Source: Paractinoplanes pyxinae
Lineage (GTDB): Bacteria; Actinomycetota; Actinomycetes; Mycobacteriales; Micromonosporaceae
Assembly (NCBI RefSeq): GCF_026626335.1
Contig: NZ_JAPNTZ010000008.1
Coordinates: forward strand, 372,001 to 436,000
DNA length: 64,000 nt
Reading direction: 5' to 3'
Of the stretch, positions 52,108 through 60,587 are shown piece after piece; within the stretch, counting starts at the first letter, position 1; every line of letters starts with the position of its first letter. The notes beneath the pieces were generated by a model. That model did not search any database and had not been told where the DNA came from. It saw only the letters and a list, made by a program, of their open reading frames with translations. The position numbers and the translations under genes are program-made.

Positions 52108-53207
52108 GCGGCCACCCGGCCCCCGTGCGATTCGACGATCTGCCGGACGATGGCCAGCCCCAGCCCGGTTCGACGCTCACGCCGTACCCCATCAGTTTCG
52201 CCGTTGTTCCCCCGCCAGAACCGGTCGAACACCCGGAGCAGGTCGTCGGCGGCGATGCCGGGCCCCTCGTCGGCCACGGCTAGCCACAGCCACGACCCCG
52301 ACCGCCCGGTGGCGATGGTGATGGTCGACGGCGCCGGCGCCAGCCGCACCGCGTTCGACAGCAGGTTGCCCGCGGCCCGGCGCAGTGCGTCAGCGTCCCC
52401 GATCATGTGCAGGTCGGGCTTCGTCTCTACGCGGAGCCGCAACGGCCGGTCGGTCACGAACGACTCCTCGCCGGCCTCCCGCGCCACCACCGACAGGTCG
52501 ACGTCGGCGTCGATCGAGGCCTCGGCGTCGCGGCGGGCCGTCGCCAGCAGGTCCTCGACCAGCCGCGACATCCGCGTCGTGGCCCGGTCGACCACCGCCA
52601 CCGCCCGCTGCCGTTCCTCCGGGGTCGCCTCGGGCACGGTGAGCGACGCGTCGAGGTTGGTCCGGATGATGGCCAGCGGGCTGCGCAGCTCGTGCGACGC
52701 GTCGTCGATGAGCTGCCGCTGGGCCTGGAACGCGTGGTCGAGCCGGTCGAGCATCGAGTCGATGGTGTCGGCCAGGTCGCGCAGCTCGTCGCGCGGCCCG
52801 GCGAGCCGGATGCGGCGGGACAGGTCGGTGGCCTGGATGTCCCGGGTGGTCCGGGTGATCGCCCCGACCGGCCGCAGCGCCCGGTCCGAGATGATCCAGC
52901 CGATGGCCAGGCTGGCCACGAACAGCACGGCCAGCGCGATGATCGTGTACTGCCGCAGCGTGGTGAGGGTGTTGTAGTTCACCGCGGCCTCGATCTGGCT
53001 GATCTCGGCGACGTTGGAGAACCCCTGGAAGTTCCGGTTCTGGTCGTACACCTTGGCCAGCTGCGCGCTGACCGGCTGCGGTTCGGTCGTCTGGCGGACG
53101 GCTATGTAGATCGCCCCGAGGGTCACGGCCGCGACGGTGAACAGCACCATCGAATAGATGACGGTGAGCCGGAACCGGATCGACCGGAACACCTCGGGGA
53201 GATTCAC
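52008..53207 (-). CDS. OmpR-class membrane sensor histidine kinase
   Basis: 399 residues from GTG 53207. Two membrane helices flank a short exterior loop (YDQNRNFQGFSNVAEISQ); HAMP domain at ~115-165; HisKA with DDASHELRSPLAIIR. HATPase has NLLSNAVRLAP, ADEGPGIAADDL, FDRFWRG and GLGLAIVRQIVESHGG. It pairs with the response regulator upstream. The last 100 bp overlap the convergent cyclase gene, extending past the ATPase domain as a short tail. Confidence 0.9.
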   Translation of the reverse strand: MNLPEVFRSIRFRLTVIYSMVLFTVAAVTLGAIYIAVRQTTEPQPVSAQLAKVYDQNRNFQGFSNVAEISQIEAAVNYNTLTTLRQYTIIALAVLFVASLAIGWIISDRALRPVGAITRTTRDIQATDLSRRIRLAGPRDELRDLADTIDSMLDRLDHAFQAQRQLIDDASHELRSPLAIIRTNLDASLTVPEATPEERQRAVAVVDRATTRMSRLVEDLLATARRDAEASIDADVDLSVVAREAGEESFVTDRPLRLRVETKPDLHMIGDADALRRAAGNLLSNAVRLAPAPSTITIATGRSGSWLWLAVADEGPGIAADDLLRVFDRFWRGNNGETDGVRRERRTGLGLAIVRQIVESHGGRVAAYSTPGNGSTFVLWLPAAGRTDEEPPPHGSPWP

Positions 53208-53271
53208 GCCGTGCCTCCCGGGGCATGCCCTCCTGGCCCTACGACCGCTTCGCTCGCTCCGGTGCAGTCGG

Positions 53272-53955
53272 TCATACCGCAGCCTCCCGCAGCCGGTAGC
53301 CGCGCCCGACGACTGTCTCGATCGAGCCCTCGCCGAGCTTGCGCCGCAGCGTGCCCACCGTGACCCGTACGGTCTGGGTGAACGGGTCGGCGTTGGCGTC
53401 CCACACGTGCTCGAGCAGCTCCTCGCTAGAGACCACGTGCCCGGGCCGGGTCATCAGGTATTCCAGCACGCCGAACTCCTTGGGCGTGAGCGACAGCGGC
53501 CGGTCGGCCACGGTCACCGAGTGGCGGGCCGCGTCGAGCACGATGTCGCCCACCGTGAGCTGCGACGACCCGCCGCCGGTGTCCCGCCGCAGCAGCGCCC
53601 GCACCCGGGCCAGCAGCTCGGCCAGGTGGAACGGCTTGACCAGGTAGTCGTCGGCCCCGTCGTCGAGGCCGCGCACCCGGTCGTCCAGCCCGCCGCGGGC
53701 GGTCAGCATGAGCACCCGCGGATCGCCGTCGCCGGGCGTCGGCAGGTCGCCGGCGCGCAGCGAACGGCAGAGATCGAACCCGTTGCCGTCGGGCAGGTTC
53801 ACGTCGAGCAGCATCAGGTCGTACTCGTTGACGGTCAGCCGGTCATAGGCCTGGGCGGCGTCGAAGGCGACGTCCACCGCGTAGCCGGTGCGGGCGAGCC
53901 CCACTCGGAGGCCCTCCGCCAGATCTTCCTCGTCCTCAACTACCAGCAACCGCAT
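53272..53955 (-). CDS. OmpR/PhoB-type response regulator
   Basis: 227 residues from ATG 53953-53955; GTG 53970 would overlap the protease stop and is possible. Receiver: VVEDEEDLAEG, Asp in MLLDVNLPDGNG, Thr in MLTARGGLDD and Lys in DYLVKPFHL. Winged helix with LTPKEFGVLEYLM, VWDANADPFTQTVRV and VVGRGYRLRE. It lies between the HtrA-like gene and the kinase, suggesting an envelope-stress circuit (inference). Confidence 0.9.
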   Translation of the reverse strand: MRLLVVEDEEDLAEGLRVGLARTGYAVDVAFDAAQAYDRLTVNEYDLMLLDVNLPDGNGFDLCRSLRAGDLPTPGDGDPRVLMLTARGGLDDRVRGLDDGADDYLVKPFHLAELLARVRALLRRDTGGGSSQLTVGDIVLDAARHSVTVADRPLSLTPKEFGVLEYLMTRPGHVVSSEELLEHVWDANADPFTQTVRVTVGTLRRKLGEGSIETVVGRGYRLREAAV

Positions 53956-53962
53956 CCTTCGA

Positions 53963-54829
53963 CTATCCACGCGCGATGAGGGAATCGGCGACCTGGCGGG
54001 CCCGTTCGATGGGAACCGCGAACCCGATCCCGATCGAACCGCCGCCCTCCAGGGTCGCGATGGCCGTATTCACCCCGATAACTTCCCCGCGGGCGTTCAC
54101 GAGCGGTCCGCCCGAATTACCCGGGTTGATCGAGGCGTCGGTCTGCACCGCCGTCTGCCGCGAAGACCCACCCAGCCGTACGGGCCTGTCCAGCGCACTG
54201 ACGATGCCGGCCGTCACCGTCCCGCTGAGCCCCAGCGGGGAGCCGACCGCCAGCACCGGCTCGCCGACCCGGGTCGCGCGGGGGTCGGCCAGCGCCAGCC
54301 GGTCGAGCGCGCCCGCCTCGTCCACCCGCAGCACGGCGATGTCGTTGCTCGGGTCGGTGCCGACCACCTCGGCGTTGAGGCGACGGCCGTCCGAGCCGAC
54401 CACGGTGATGTTGCCGCCGCGGCCGCCGGCCGCCACGACGTGGTTGTTGGTGACGATGTGACCGCGGTCGTCGAAGACGAACCCGGAGCCGGAGCCGCCG
54501 CCCGAGGCCATACGCACCTGGACCGACACGACGCCGGGCAGCACCCGGGCGGCCGCCCCGACGAGGTCCGACGGCACCCCGCCGACGGGCGGCGGCGCGG
54601 CCGTGGCCGGCTCGGATCCGCTGCCGTCGTCGTCGCGGCCGGCCACGTAGCCGGCCGCTCCCCCGGCGCCGGCCGACAGGCCGATCACGGCGAGAGCCGC
54701 CAGCGCGGCGGCCGGGAGACGCCGGCTGCGGGCTGCGCGGTTCGGGCTTGTCTCGGCGGCTTGCTGCGGCGCCGAAGCCCAGTCGGGCGACTGGAACTCC
54801 GGACCGCGAGGTGACCCAAGTCCAGACAT
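53963..54829 (-). CDS. HtrA/DegP-like S1C protease without PDZ domain
   Basis: 288 residues from ATG 54827-54829 with AAGGA six bases upstream. A Pro/Gln-rich cytosolic tail is followed by one membrane helix (~45-68). The extracellular protease has His in VTNNHVVAAGG, Asp in TDPSNDIAVLRVD and Ser in INPGNSGGPLV. The protein stops right after the protease fold, so the PDZ domain usual in HtrA is absent. It lies 20 bp downstream of the VWA gene in the MoxR operon, and 7 bp before the regulator start. Confidence 0.88.
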   Translation of the reverse strand: MSGLGSPRGPEFQSPDWASAPQQAAETSPNRAARSRRLPAAALAALAVIGLSAGAGGAAGYVAGRDDDGSGSEPATAAPPPVGGVPSDLVGAAARVLPGVVSVQVRMASGGGSGSGFVFDDRGHIVTNNHVVAAGGRGGNITVVGSDGRRLNAEVVGTDPSNDIAVLRVDEAGALDRLALADPRATRVGEPVLAVGSPLGLSGTVTAGIVSALDRPVRLGGSSRQTAVQTDASINPGNSGGPLVNARGEVIGVNTAIATLEGGGSIGIGFAVPIERARQVADSLIARG

Positions 54830-54849
54830 GGTTGGTCCTTTCTTCAACG

Positions 54850-55800
54850 TCAGGGGAGGCGGGCGAACCAGAACATCGAGGCCAGCGCGGCCAGCAGGGC
54901 CAGGCCGAGCCCGATGCCGATGAACCGGGCCGAGATGTCCCGCACCTCGGTCTGGTAGCCCACGGAGGATCCGATGTCGGCGTACGCGTTCTGCAGCTCT
55001 TCGGTGTTGGCGGCCTCGAAGTAGCGCCCGCCCGTGGCGTCGGCCACCGACCGCAGCGTCTCGCCGTCGACCGGAACCTCCTGGCCGCCGCCGATCGTGC
55101 CGCTCGGCGTGCCGAACGAGATGGTGTCGACGGGCACGCCGAGCTCGGTGGCCAGACGGGCCGCCTCGGCCGGGTCCTGCCCGGACGTGTTGGCGCCGTC
55201 CGAGAGCACGATCACCCGGGCCGGCGGCACGTCTTCCTCGGCGGCCGAGTCGACCGACCGGATCTGCTCGAGCGCCGACGCGATCGCATCCCCGATCGCC
55301 GTACCGGCCTGACCGGCCGACCCGTCGGCGAGCCGGTCGATGCCGGTGCCCAGCTGGGCCCGGTCGGTGCCCGGCGGGACGAAGACCGAAGCCTGCCCGG
55401 CGAACCCGACCAGACCGACGTTGAACTGCTCAGGCAGGTCCTCGACGAAGATCCGGGCCGCGTCCTTGGCCGCGCTCAGCCGGTCCGGGGCGACGTCGGT
55501 GGCCAGCATCGACCGCGAGACGTCGACCGCCACCAGCACGGTCGCGCGCTCCCGGGGCACCCGCACCTCGGCCTGGGGCTGGGCGAACCCGACCACCAGC
55601 AGGCCCAGCATGGCCAGGAAGGCGCCGGTGGGCAGATGCCGCCGCCAGCCCGGGCGCTTCGGGGCCACCCGGTCGAGCAGCTTCAAGTTGGTGAAACGGA
55701 CGGCGTACTTGCTGCGGCGGCGCTGCGCGATCACGTACGCCACGGCCAGCGCGGCCACGCCGAGCAGCAGCCACAGCCGCTCCGGGGAAAGCCAGGTCAT
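54850..55800 (-). CDS. VWA-domain (BatA-like) membrane protein
   Basis: 316 residues. Helix at ~8-25, a second at ~60-75, then a von Willebrand A domain with an intact MIDAS (VAVDVSRSMLA, the first three ligands D-x-S-x-S). It also contains VGLVGFAGQASVF, RVIVLSDGANTSG. A last helix closes it near 295-312. It overlaps DUF58 by the ATGA start-stop. In MoxR-DUF58-VWA systems this subunit probably binds metal-dependent targets at the membrane. Contrast with the degenerate MIDAS of the conflict-island protein at 8479. Confidence 0.9.
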   Translation of the reverse strand: MTWLSPERLWLLLGVAALAVAYVIAQRRRSKYAVRFTNLKLLDRVAPKRPGWRRHLPTGAFLAMLGLLVVGFAQPQAEVRVPRERATVLVAVDVSRSMLATDVAPDRLSAAKDAARIFVEDLPEQFNVGLVGFAGQASVFVPPGTDRAQLGTGIDRLADGSAGQAGTAIGDAIASALEQIRSVDSAAEEDVPPARVIVLSDGANTSGQDPAEAARLATELGVPVDTISFGTPSGTIGGGQEVPVDGETLRSVADATGGRYFEAANTEELQNAYADIGSSVGYQTEVRDISARFIGIGLGLALLAALASMFWFARLP

Positions 55801-56759
55801 CTCGGGTTCCTTTGCGGTTTCGTCGCGGCCCGGCTCAGACGCCGCCGGGCGTGCACGTGACGCACGATGTCGGCGACCCAGTCACGGTCGGTCCGAAGGG
55901 GAAGATGGGCGGCGCCGGCCCGCTTGATGGCTTGCGCGATGGTGGCCTGCTGCTGGGCGGCGGCGGCCGCATAGCGTTCGCGCAGCTTGCGGCTGGCGGT
56001 CGGGACGTCACGGCGGCGGCCGGTCTCCGGGTCGACCAGCGTGAGCAGCCCGACATCGGGCAGCTCGTGCTCGCGCGGGTCGCCCACCTGCACGGCCAGC
56101 ACCTGATGGCGGGAGGCGAGCCGGCGCAGCGGCTCCTCCCAGGCGGGCGCGGCCGGGCCCAGCCCGTCCTCGTCGAGCCCGTCGAGGAAGTCCGACACCA
56201 CCACGACCAGCCCGGTCCGCGGCGTCTGCCGGTGCAACGCCTCGATGCCACCGGCCAGGCCCACCGGCTGCTGATTGCGGGGAGTCAGCATCATGGCCCG
56301 GAGCAGCGACAACAGGGCCTGCCGGCCGCCGCGGGCGGGATAACGACGTACACCCTCGCCGGAAAGGAGGTGGGCGCCCAGCCGGTTGCCGTTGCCGAGC
56401 GTGAGAAACCCGACGGCCGCCACCGCGGCGATGGCCAGCTCCCGCTTCTCCAGATCGGCGGTGCCGAAGTCCATGCTGGCGCTGGCATCCACCAGCACAT
56501 GCGTGGCCAGCTCCCGGTCGGCGTCCACGGTCCGCACATGCGGCACGGTGGTGCGGGCCGTCACCGACCAGTCCATCCGGCGCACCTCGTCCTCGCCGGG
56601 CCGGTACTCGCGGCTGCCCGCCGGCTCACTGCCGATGCCGGGCAGCAGACCGAGGTACGTGCCGTGCAGCAACCCGTCGAGGCGGCGGGTGACCATGAGC
56701 TCGAGCCGCCGCAGCCGCCGTTCGGGAACCAGCTCGGCCAGGAAATTGCCCTCGTTCAT
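55797..56759 (-). CDS. DUF58 protein of the MoxR operon
   Basis: 320 residues. Diagnostic DUF58 segment: GTYLGLLPGIGSEPAGSREYRPGEDEVR-type (GSREYRPGEDEVRRMDW) followed by VLVDASASMDFGTAD, with a MIDAS-like DxSxS. ATGA overlap at both ends. DUF58 proteins couple MoxR ATPases to VWA partners, and some are linked to cell-envelope or spore development. Confidence 0.9.
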   Translation of the reverse strand: MNEGNFLAELVPERRLRRLELMVTRRLDGLLHGTYLGLLPGIGSEPAGSREYRPGEDEVRRMDWSVTARTTVPHVRTVDADRELATHVLVDASASMDFGTADLEKRELAIAAVAAVGFLTLGNGNRLGAHLLSGEGVRRYPARGGRQALLSLLRAMMLTPRNQQPVGLAGGIEALHRQTPRTGLVVVVSDFLDGLDEDGLGPAAPAWEEPLRRLASRHQVLAVQVGDPREHELPDVGLLTLVDPETGRRRDVPTASRKLRERYAAAAAQQQATIAQAIKRAGAAHLPLRTDRDWVADIVRHVHARRRLSRAATKPQRNPR

Positions 56760-57766
56760 GCGGCCATCCCCAGGCCGGGGCCGTTCTGCTCCTGAGCCGG
56801 GGCGATCAGAGGCAGCGGAACAGCCTCGAGGATGCGCCGGATGACGTCCTCGGGCTGCACACCGTCGGCGACCGCGTCGAACGAAAGAACAAGGCGGTGA
56901 GCCAGGACGTCGGGAGCGATCTCCAGCAGGTCGGCGGGCAGCACGTAGTCACGGCCGCGCAGAAGGGCGAGGGCACGGCCGGCGGCAACCAGGCCCAGAG
57001 TGGCGCGAGGGCTGGCCCCGTACGCCAATTGGTTCGCGACATCCGGAAGGCCGAAACGCTCAGGTTCGCGGGTGGCGAGCACGAGACGGACCACGTATTC
57101 GGCCAAGGCGTGATGCACGAAGACGTCCCGAGCGCGGCCCTGAAGCTCGTGCAAAATCATGGGGTCGAGCACCCGCTGGGCGACCGGGCGGGCGCCGCCC
57201 ATGCGGTAGAGAATGCCCAGCTCCTCTTGCTCCGAGGGGTAGTCGACGACTACGCGCATGAGGAAGCGGTCACGCTGAGCCTCGGGGAGCTGGTAGACGC
57301 CCTCGGACTCGATGGGGTTCTGGGTGGCGAGCACAAGGAAAGGACGAGGAACGGGATAGGTGCGGCCGCCCAGAGAAACGTGACCCTCGGCCATCACCTC
57401 GAGCAGGGCGGACTGGACCTTCGCGGGAGCCCGGTTGATCTCGTCGGCGAGCACAATGTTGGCCATGATCGGGCCGAGCTCGACGTCAAAAGCTTCCTTC
57501 CCCGTACGGTAAATCCGCGTGCCGACGATGTCGGAGGGCACAAGATCCGGGGTGAACTGGATCCGGTTGAAAGATCCGCCGACGGCGACGGCCAAAGTCT
57601 CCGCGGCCAAGGTCTTGGCGACACCGGGTACGCCTTCGAGCAAGCAGTGACCGCCGGCGAGCAGGGCGGTCATGAGGCGCTCGATCAGCCGGTCCTGGCC
57701 GACGATGACCTTCTTGACCTCGAAGAGGGTGCGCTCCAGGCGGCGGTCGGTTGGTTCGTCTGTCAT
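56756..57766 (-). CDS. moxR: Canonical MoxR AAA+ ATPase
   Basis: 336 residues. Walker A-like GVPGVAKT, RIQFTPDLVPSDIVGTR, Walker B VLADEINRAPAKVQ, sensor-1 VLATQNPIESEGVYQLPEAQ, and arginine finger DRFLMRVVVDYPSE. This is the standard MoxR subfamily that starts MoxR-DUF58-VWA operons. It is the first gene of an apparent six-gene operon running to the kinase at 52008. Upstream lies a 1.4-kb repeat region. Confidence 0.93.
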   Translation of the reverse strand: MTDEPTDRRLERTLFEVKKVIVGQDRLIERLMTALLAGGHCLLEGVPGVAKTLAAETLAVAVGGSFNRIQFTPDLVPSDIVGTRIYRTGKEAFDVELGPIMANIVLADEINRAPAKVQSALLEVMAEGHVSLGGRTYPVPRPFLVLATQNPIESEGVYQLPEAQRDRFLMRVVVDYPSEQEELGILYRMGGARPVAQRVLDPMILHELQGRARDVFVHHALAEYVVRLVLATREPERFGLPDVANQLAYGASPRATLGLVAAGRALALLRGRDYVLPADLLEIAPDVLAHRLVLSFDAVADGVQPEDVIRRILEAVPLPLIAPAQEQNGPGLGMAA

Positions 57767-57872
57767 GCATCGATGACATCAATGGGCACCGAAAGCGGGG
57801 CGAAGCTCTGGCTGGTGGTTGGCTTGTTGGTTCCTGTGTGCCGGCTGCGAGTCCGTGTCTTTCTTGCGGTTT

Positions 57873-57943
57873 AGAACCGGTGGCTTTCTTGCGGTTGACG
57901 GCTGTGCGGCTCGAAGAACCGGTGGCTTTCTTGCGGTTGACGG
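57873..57943. repeat. Two exact 29-bp direct repeats
   Basis: A 29-bp unit beginning AGAACCGGTGGCTTTCTTGC occurs at 57873-57901 and 57915-57943, 42 bp apart. A third partial copy (TCTTTCTTGCGGTTT) precedes it at about 57858-57872. The second copy abuts the inverted repeat. Confidence 0.85.
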
Positions 57944-58015
57944 ATGGGGCCGAGGGTGAGCAATCACTGCTTGGAAACCGTCTCTATGCCGTGATTACTC
58001 ACCCTCGGCCCCATC
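57943..58015. repeat. 25-bp inverted repeat with 23-nt loop
   Basis: Left arm 57943-57967 begins GATGGGGCCGAGGGTGAG; the right arm 57991-58015 is its complement with one mismatch. Large stem-loop, unlike a simple terminator. It may be a terminator for the region, a small mobile-element end, or a structured RNA. Confidence 0.8.
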
Positions 58016-58252
58016 CTTGCGTGCGATCAACTTTTCCAGCGTCGTGGTCGGCGCTTCTGCGGTTGCATGGTGCGGGCGCGTAGACCCGTGCGAGTGGGTG
58101 GTCCGGCTGCCGCGCTGTGGACGAAGCTGGGCGTCTGTCTCACCCGGGCGGACCTTGGTGGTGGGTCGCGCGTTCGCACCGTGCCGGTTACGGATCCGGG
58201 TGGTCGCCGGGCTTGGGCTGGGCGGTCTTCTCCATAGCCACCGCCTGGTTGG

Positions 58253-59070
58253 CTCGAACCGGCGACCGTCGCGTGCCGAACTGACAATCCACGCCCACCG
58301 CCTGAAGCGGACTGAACCAGCCATCGCCACCCGCCGGACAACCCGACCCCGCCCACGACCTCAACCAGTCCGAACCAACCGTCACCACCCACCCGACAAC
58401 CCGACCACGCCCACCACCTCGACCAGTCCGAACCAGCCATCACCAACCGCCCGACAACCCGCCCGCACCCACCACCTCGAGCGGCCCGAACCAGCCATCA
58501 CCACCCACCCGACAACCCGACCACGCCCACCACCTCAACCAGCCCGAACCAGCCGGTCACCACCCACCCGACAACCCGCCCGCACCCACCACCCCAAGCA
58601 GCCCGAACCAGCCATCACCACCCGCCCGACAACCCGACCGCGTCCACCACCTCAACCAGTCCGAACCAGCCGGTCACCACCCGCCCGACAACCCGCCCGC
58701 ACCCACCACCTCGAGCGGCCCGAATCAGCCACCATCACCCGCAGGACAGCCCGTCCACGCCCAACCTCAAACAGCCTGAGCCGGCGGCCATCGCCTGCCG
58801 GACAGGCCGCCCACGCCCGCCGCTGGGCTCACCCGAGCCGGCCACCGTCACCGGCGCAACAGTCAGTCCACACCTGCCGCCTGACGCGGCCCGAATCAGC
58901 GAACATCGCCGCTCGGACAGCCCGTCGGCGCTCCCACCGCCTCGGGCGGCCCGAACCAGGCGCAGCCGTCATTGCCGCCGGACAGACCGTCCACAGCCAC
59001 TGGCTGAAGTGGGCCGAACCAGCAGCCCGCATCCGCCGGACGGACCATCCACGGCCACCGCATGAAGTGG
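58253..59070. repeat. Tandem array of about 14 units of ~58 bp
   Basis: Units start CCGAACCAGCC or a variant. They are 56-63 bp long, so not multiples of three. The central six (58370-58720) alternate between two subtypes, A (..GACCACGCCCACCACC) and B (..GCCCGCACCCACCACC), forming three AB dimers of ~117 bp; the flanking units are more divergent. Top strand is C/A-rich and nearly free of G in the core. The lower strand reads GGGTGCGGGCGGG-type runs, able to form G-quadruplexes. A degenerate unit precedes at 58195-58252. Confidence 0.85.
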
Positions 59071-59155
59071 TGAGCAGGCGGCAGGGCCGCGGCCTGCACT
59101 TCGCCGGCGGTAAGCGTTGTGGGGCCGGTGATCGGCGTTGTGGATTCGTTGTGGG

Positions 59156-59869
59156 TTACTTCGTTGCTTTGGTCCATTCTGTGGCTGTGGTGGGGCTGTA
59201 GTAGCGGGTGAAGCCGCAGGGCCAGGCGATGGGGTCGGTTAGTGGGGGGCCGCCCCAGCGGGGGGTTCCGGAGACGAGTAGGCGGGTGCCTATTTGGTAG
59301 GTGGGGGTGTGCTCGGATGTGGCGTCGGGTGGGGTGGGGGCGACGCCGGGGGGTGACATGTCGACCGCGGTGGTCTTTGTGGAGCCGCCCTTGAACCAGG
59401 TGTGCACCTCGAAAGTCACCGATCGTAGGTCTAGGGAAGGGTTCTCGTTGCGGTTGGTTTGGGCGGGGGCTATGGCGGTTACGGTGCCGTCGAAGGCGAA
59501 GGCTTGTTCGGCCAGTGTTTTGGGTGAGTAGGGCTTTACGCACTGGGCGGCGGCGAAGGTTAGTGGGTCGCCGGGCTTGGCGCCGGGGGGCAGGGCGGCC
59601 GCTGGCGGGGGCGCGGAAGTGAGCGGCGTGGGCGAGGCGGCTGGGGGCTGCGCCTGTGGCGGCGTGAGTGGCGGGGTTGCGGGTGGGCGGTTGACGGCGT
59701 ACGCGCCCGCTGCGATGAGAAGCGCGGCGGTGGCGGCGGCGATTGTCAGGGTGCGGCGCCTGCGGTGGACCTGTCGGATGGCTGCGGCGGCTACGGCTTG
59801 CTCGTGAGGGGCGTCGGCGGCGTCGGAGGCGAACAGGTCGCGTAGCTGTTGCTCGGTCGACTGGTTCAT
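59156..59869 (-). CDS. Membrane protein paired with ECF sigma factor (putative anti-sigma)
   Basis: 237 residues from ATG 59867-59869 with GGGAG upstream, overlapping the sigma stop (ATGA). The N-terminal ~40 residues are charged and cytosolic; one membrane helix at ~45-62 (LTIAAATAALLIAAGAYAV). A Pro/Ala linker is followed by an exterior domain (~95-237) with a Cys pair and the motif TFEVHTWFKGG. Genetic coupling to the sigma gene is typical for anti-sigma factors of this group, but no zinc-binding HxxxCxxC motif is present. Confidence 0.75.
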   Translation of the reverse strand: MNQSTEQQLRDLFASDAADAPHEQAVAAAAIRQVHRRRRTLTIAAATAALLIAAGAYAVNRPPATPPLTPPQAQPPAASPTPLTSAPPPAAALPPGAKPGDPLTFAAAQCVKPYSPKTLAEQAFAFDGTVTAIAPAQTNRNENPSLDLRSVTFEVHTWFKGGSTKTTAVDMSPPGVAPTPPDATSEHTPTYQIGTRLLVSGTPRWGGPPLTDPIAWPCGFTRYYSPTTATEWTKATK

Positions 59870-60360
59870 CGGGTCTCCCTTTGTGCGTCGATGGCCGCGG
59901 GGGCGCGCAAGGCCGCCAGGGCGCGTGAGGCGGTGGCCCGCACCGAGCTCACGCTGACGCCCATGGCGGCGGCGATCGCGGCGTCGTCCAGGTCGGCGTA
60001 GTAGCGCAGAACCAGCACCGTGCGGGCGCGCGGGGCCAGCTTGCTCAACAGCACCCGCATCTGGTCGCGGGCGGCTACGGCGTCGGCCGGGTCGGCCACC
60101 GTGGCGCCGGCGTCCTGCCGCAGGTCGGCCGGTCGCTCCGTCGTCCAGCGCCGGCGGCGCCAGCTCAGATGGGCGTTCACCAGCATGCGGCGTACGTAGG
60201 CCTCGGGGTTGGCCGCCGCGCGCACCCGCTTCCAGTGGCGGTAGGCGTCGGCCAGCACGGTCTGGGCCAGATCCTCCGCCACCTGCCGGTCGCCGCTCAG
60301 GACGAACGCCAGGCGCACCAGCAACCGGCCATGCCCGGCCACGAATTCCTCGAACGACAC
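59866..60360 (-). CDS. SigE-family ECF RNA polymerase sigma factor
   Basis: 164 residues from GTG 60360. Region 2 (RLAFVLSGDRQVAEDLAQTVLADAYRHW, split as LSGDRQVAEDLAQTVLADAY) and region 4 (RTVLVLRYYADLDDAAIAAAM, VSVSSVRATASRALAALR) are clear. It directs transcription of an unknown regulon under control of the co-translated membrane protein. No autoregulated promoter was identified by eye. Confidence 0.9.
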   Translation of the reverse strand: MSFEEFVAGHGRLLVRLAFVLSGDRQVAEDLAQTVLADAYRHWKRVRAAANPEAYVRRMLVNAHLSWRRRRWTTERPADLRQDAGATVADPADAVAARDQMRVLLSKLAPRARTVLVLRYYADLDDAAIAAAMGVSVSSVRATASRALAALRAPAAIDAQRETR

Positions 60361-60587
60361 GCCCGCTCCCGTCAGTGTTCCTCACCAGAGAGACGCATCG
60401 GCCGCCGCCCGGCGCTGCACACCGCTTTTGCTAGCTCAAAGCCGGGCGTTTGTCAGCCCGCTCCGGCCTGATGTCAGCAATCGAACTCATTGAATGTCCT
60501 ATGTGCTCTCATGCCCTAGCGTGGGGATCGGCATCGATCGATGCCTGCCGCTGCGGCACTCTCGCCGCGCCGACAATCGGGGGAAAC

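Larger units (their letters stand above)
57767..59155. other. Gene-poor repeat region
   Basis: About 1.4 kb between the MoxR gene and the sigma-partner gene without a convincing gene. ORFs here change frame between repeat units, have low-complexity Pro/Arg/Thr or Gly/Trp products and lack ribosome sites. The region holds 29-bp direct repeats, a 25-bp inverted repeat and a tandem array of ~58-bp units (listed separately). Confidence 0.75.

Noticed and set aside
58253..59070. CRISPR array
   Set aside because: The units are contiguous tandem repeats with no unique spacers, and no cas genes are near.
58017..59201. Long reading frames through the tandem repeat region
   Set aside because: Repeat units vary from 56 to 63 bp, so frames shift between units; products are Pro/Arg-rich low complexity, with no ribosome site.
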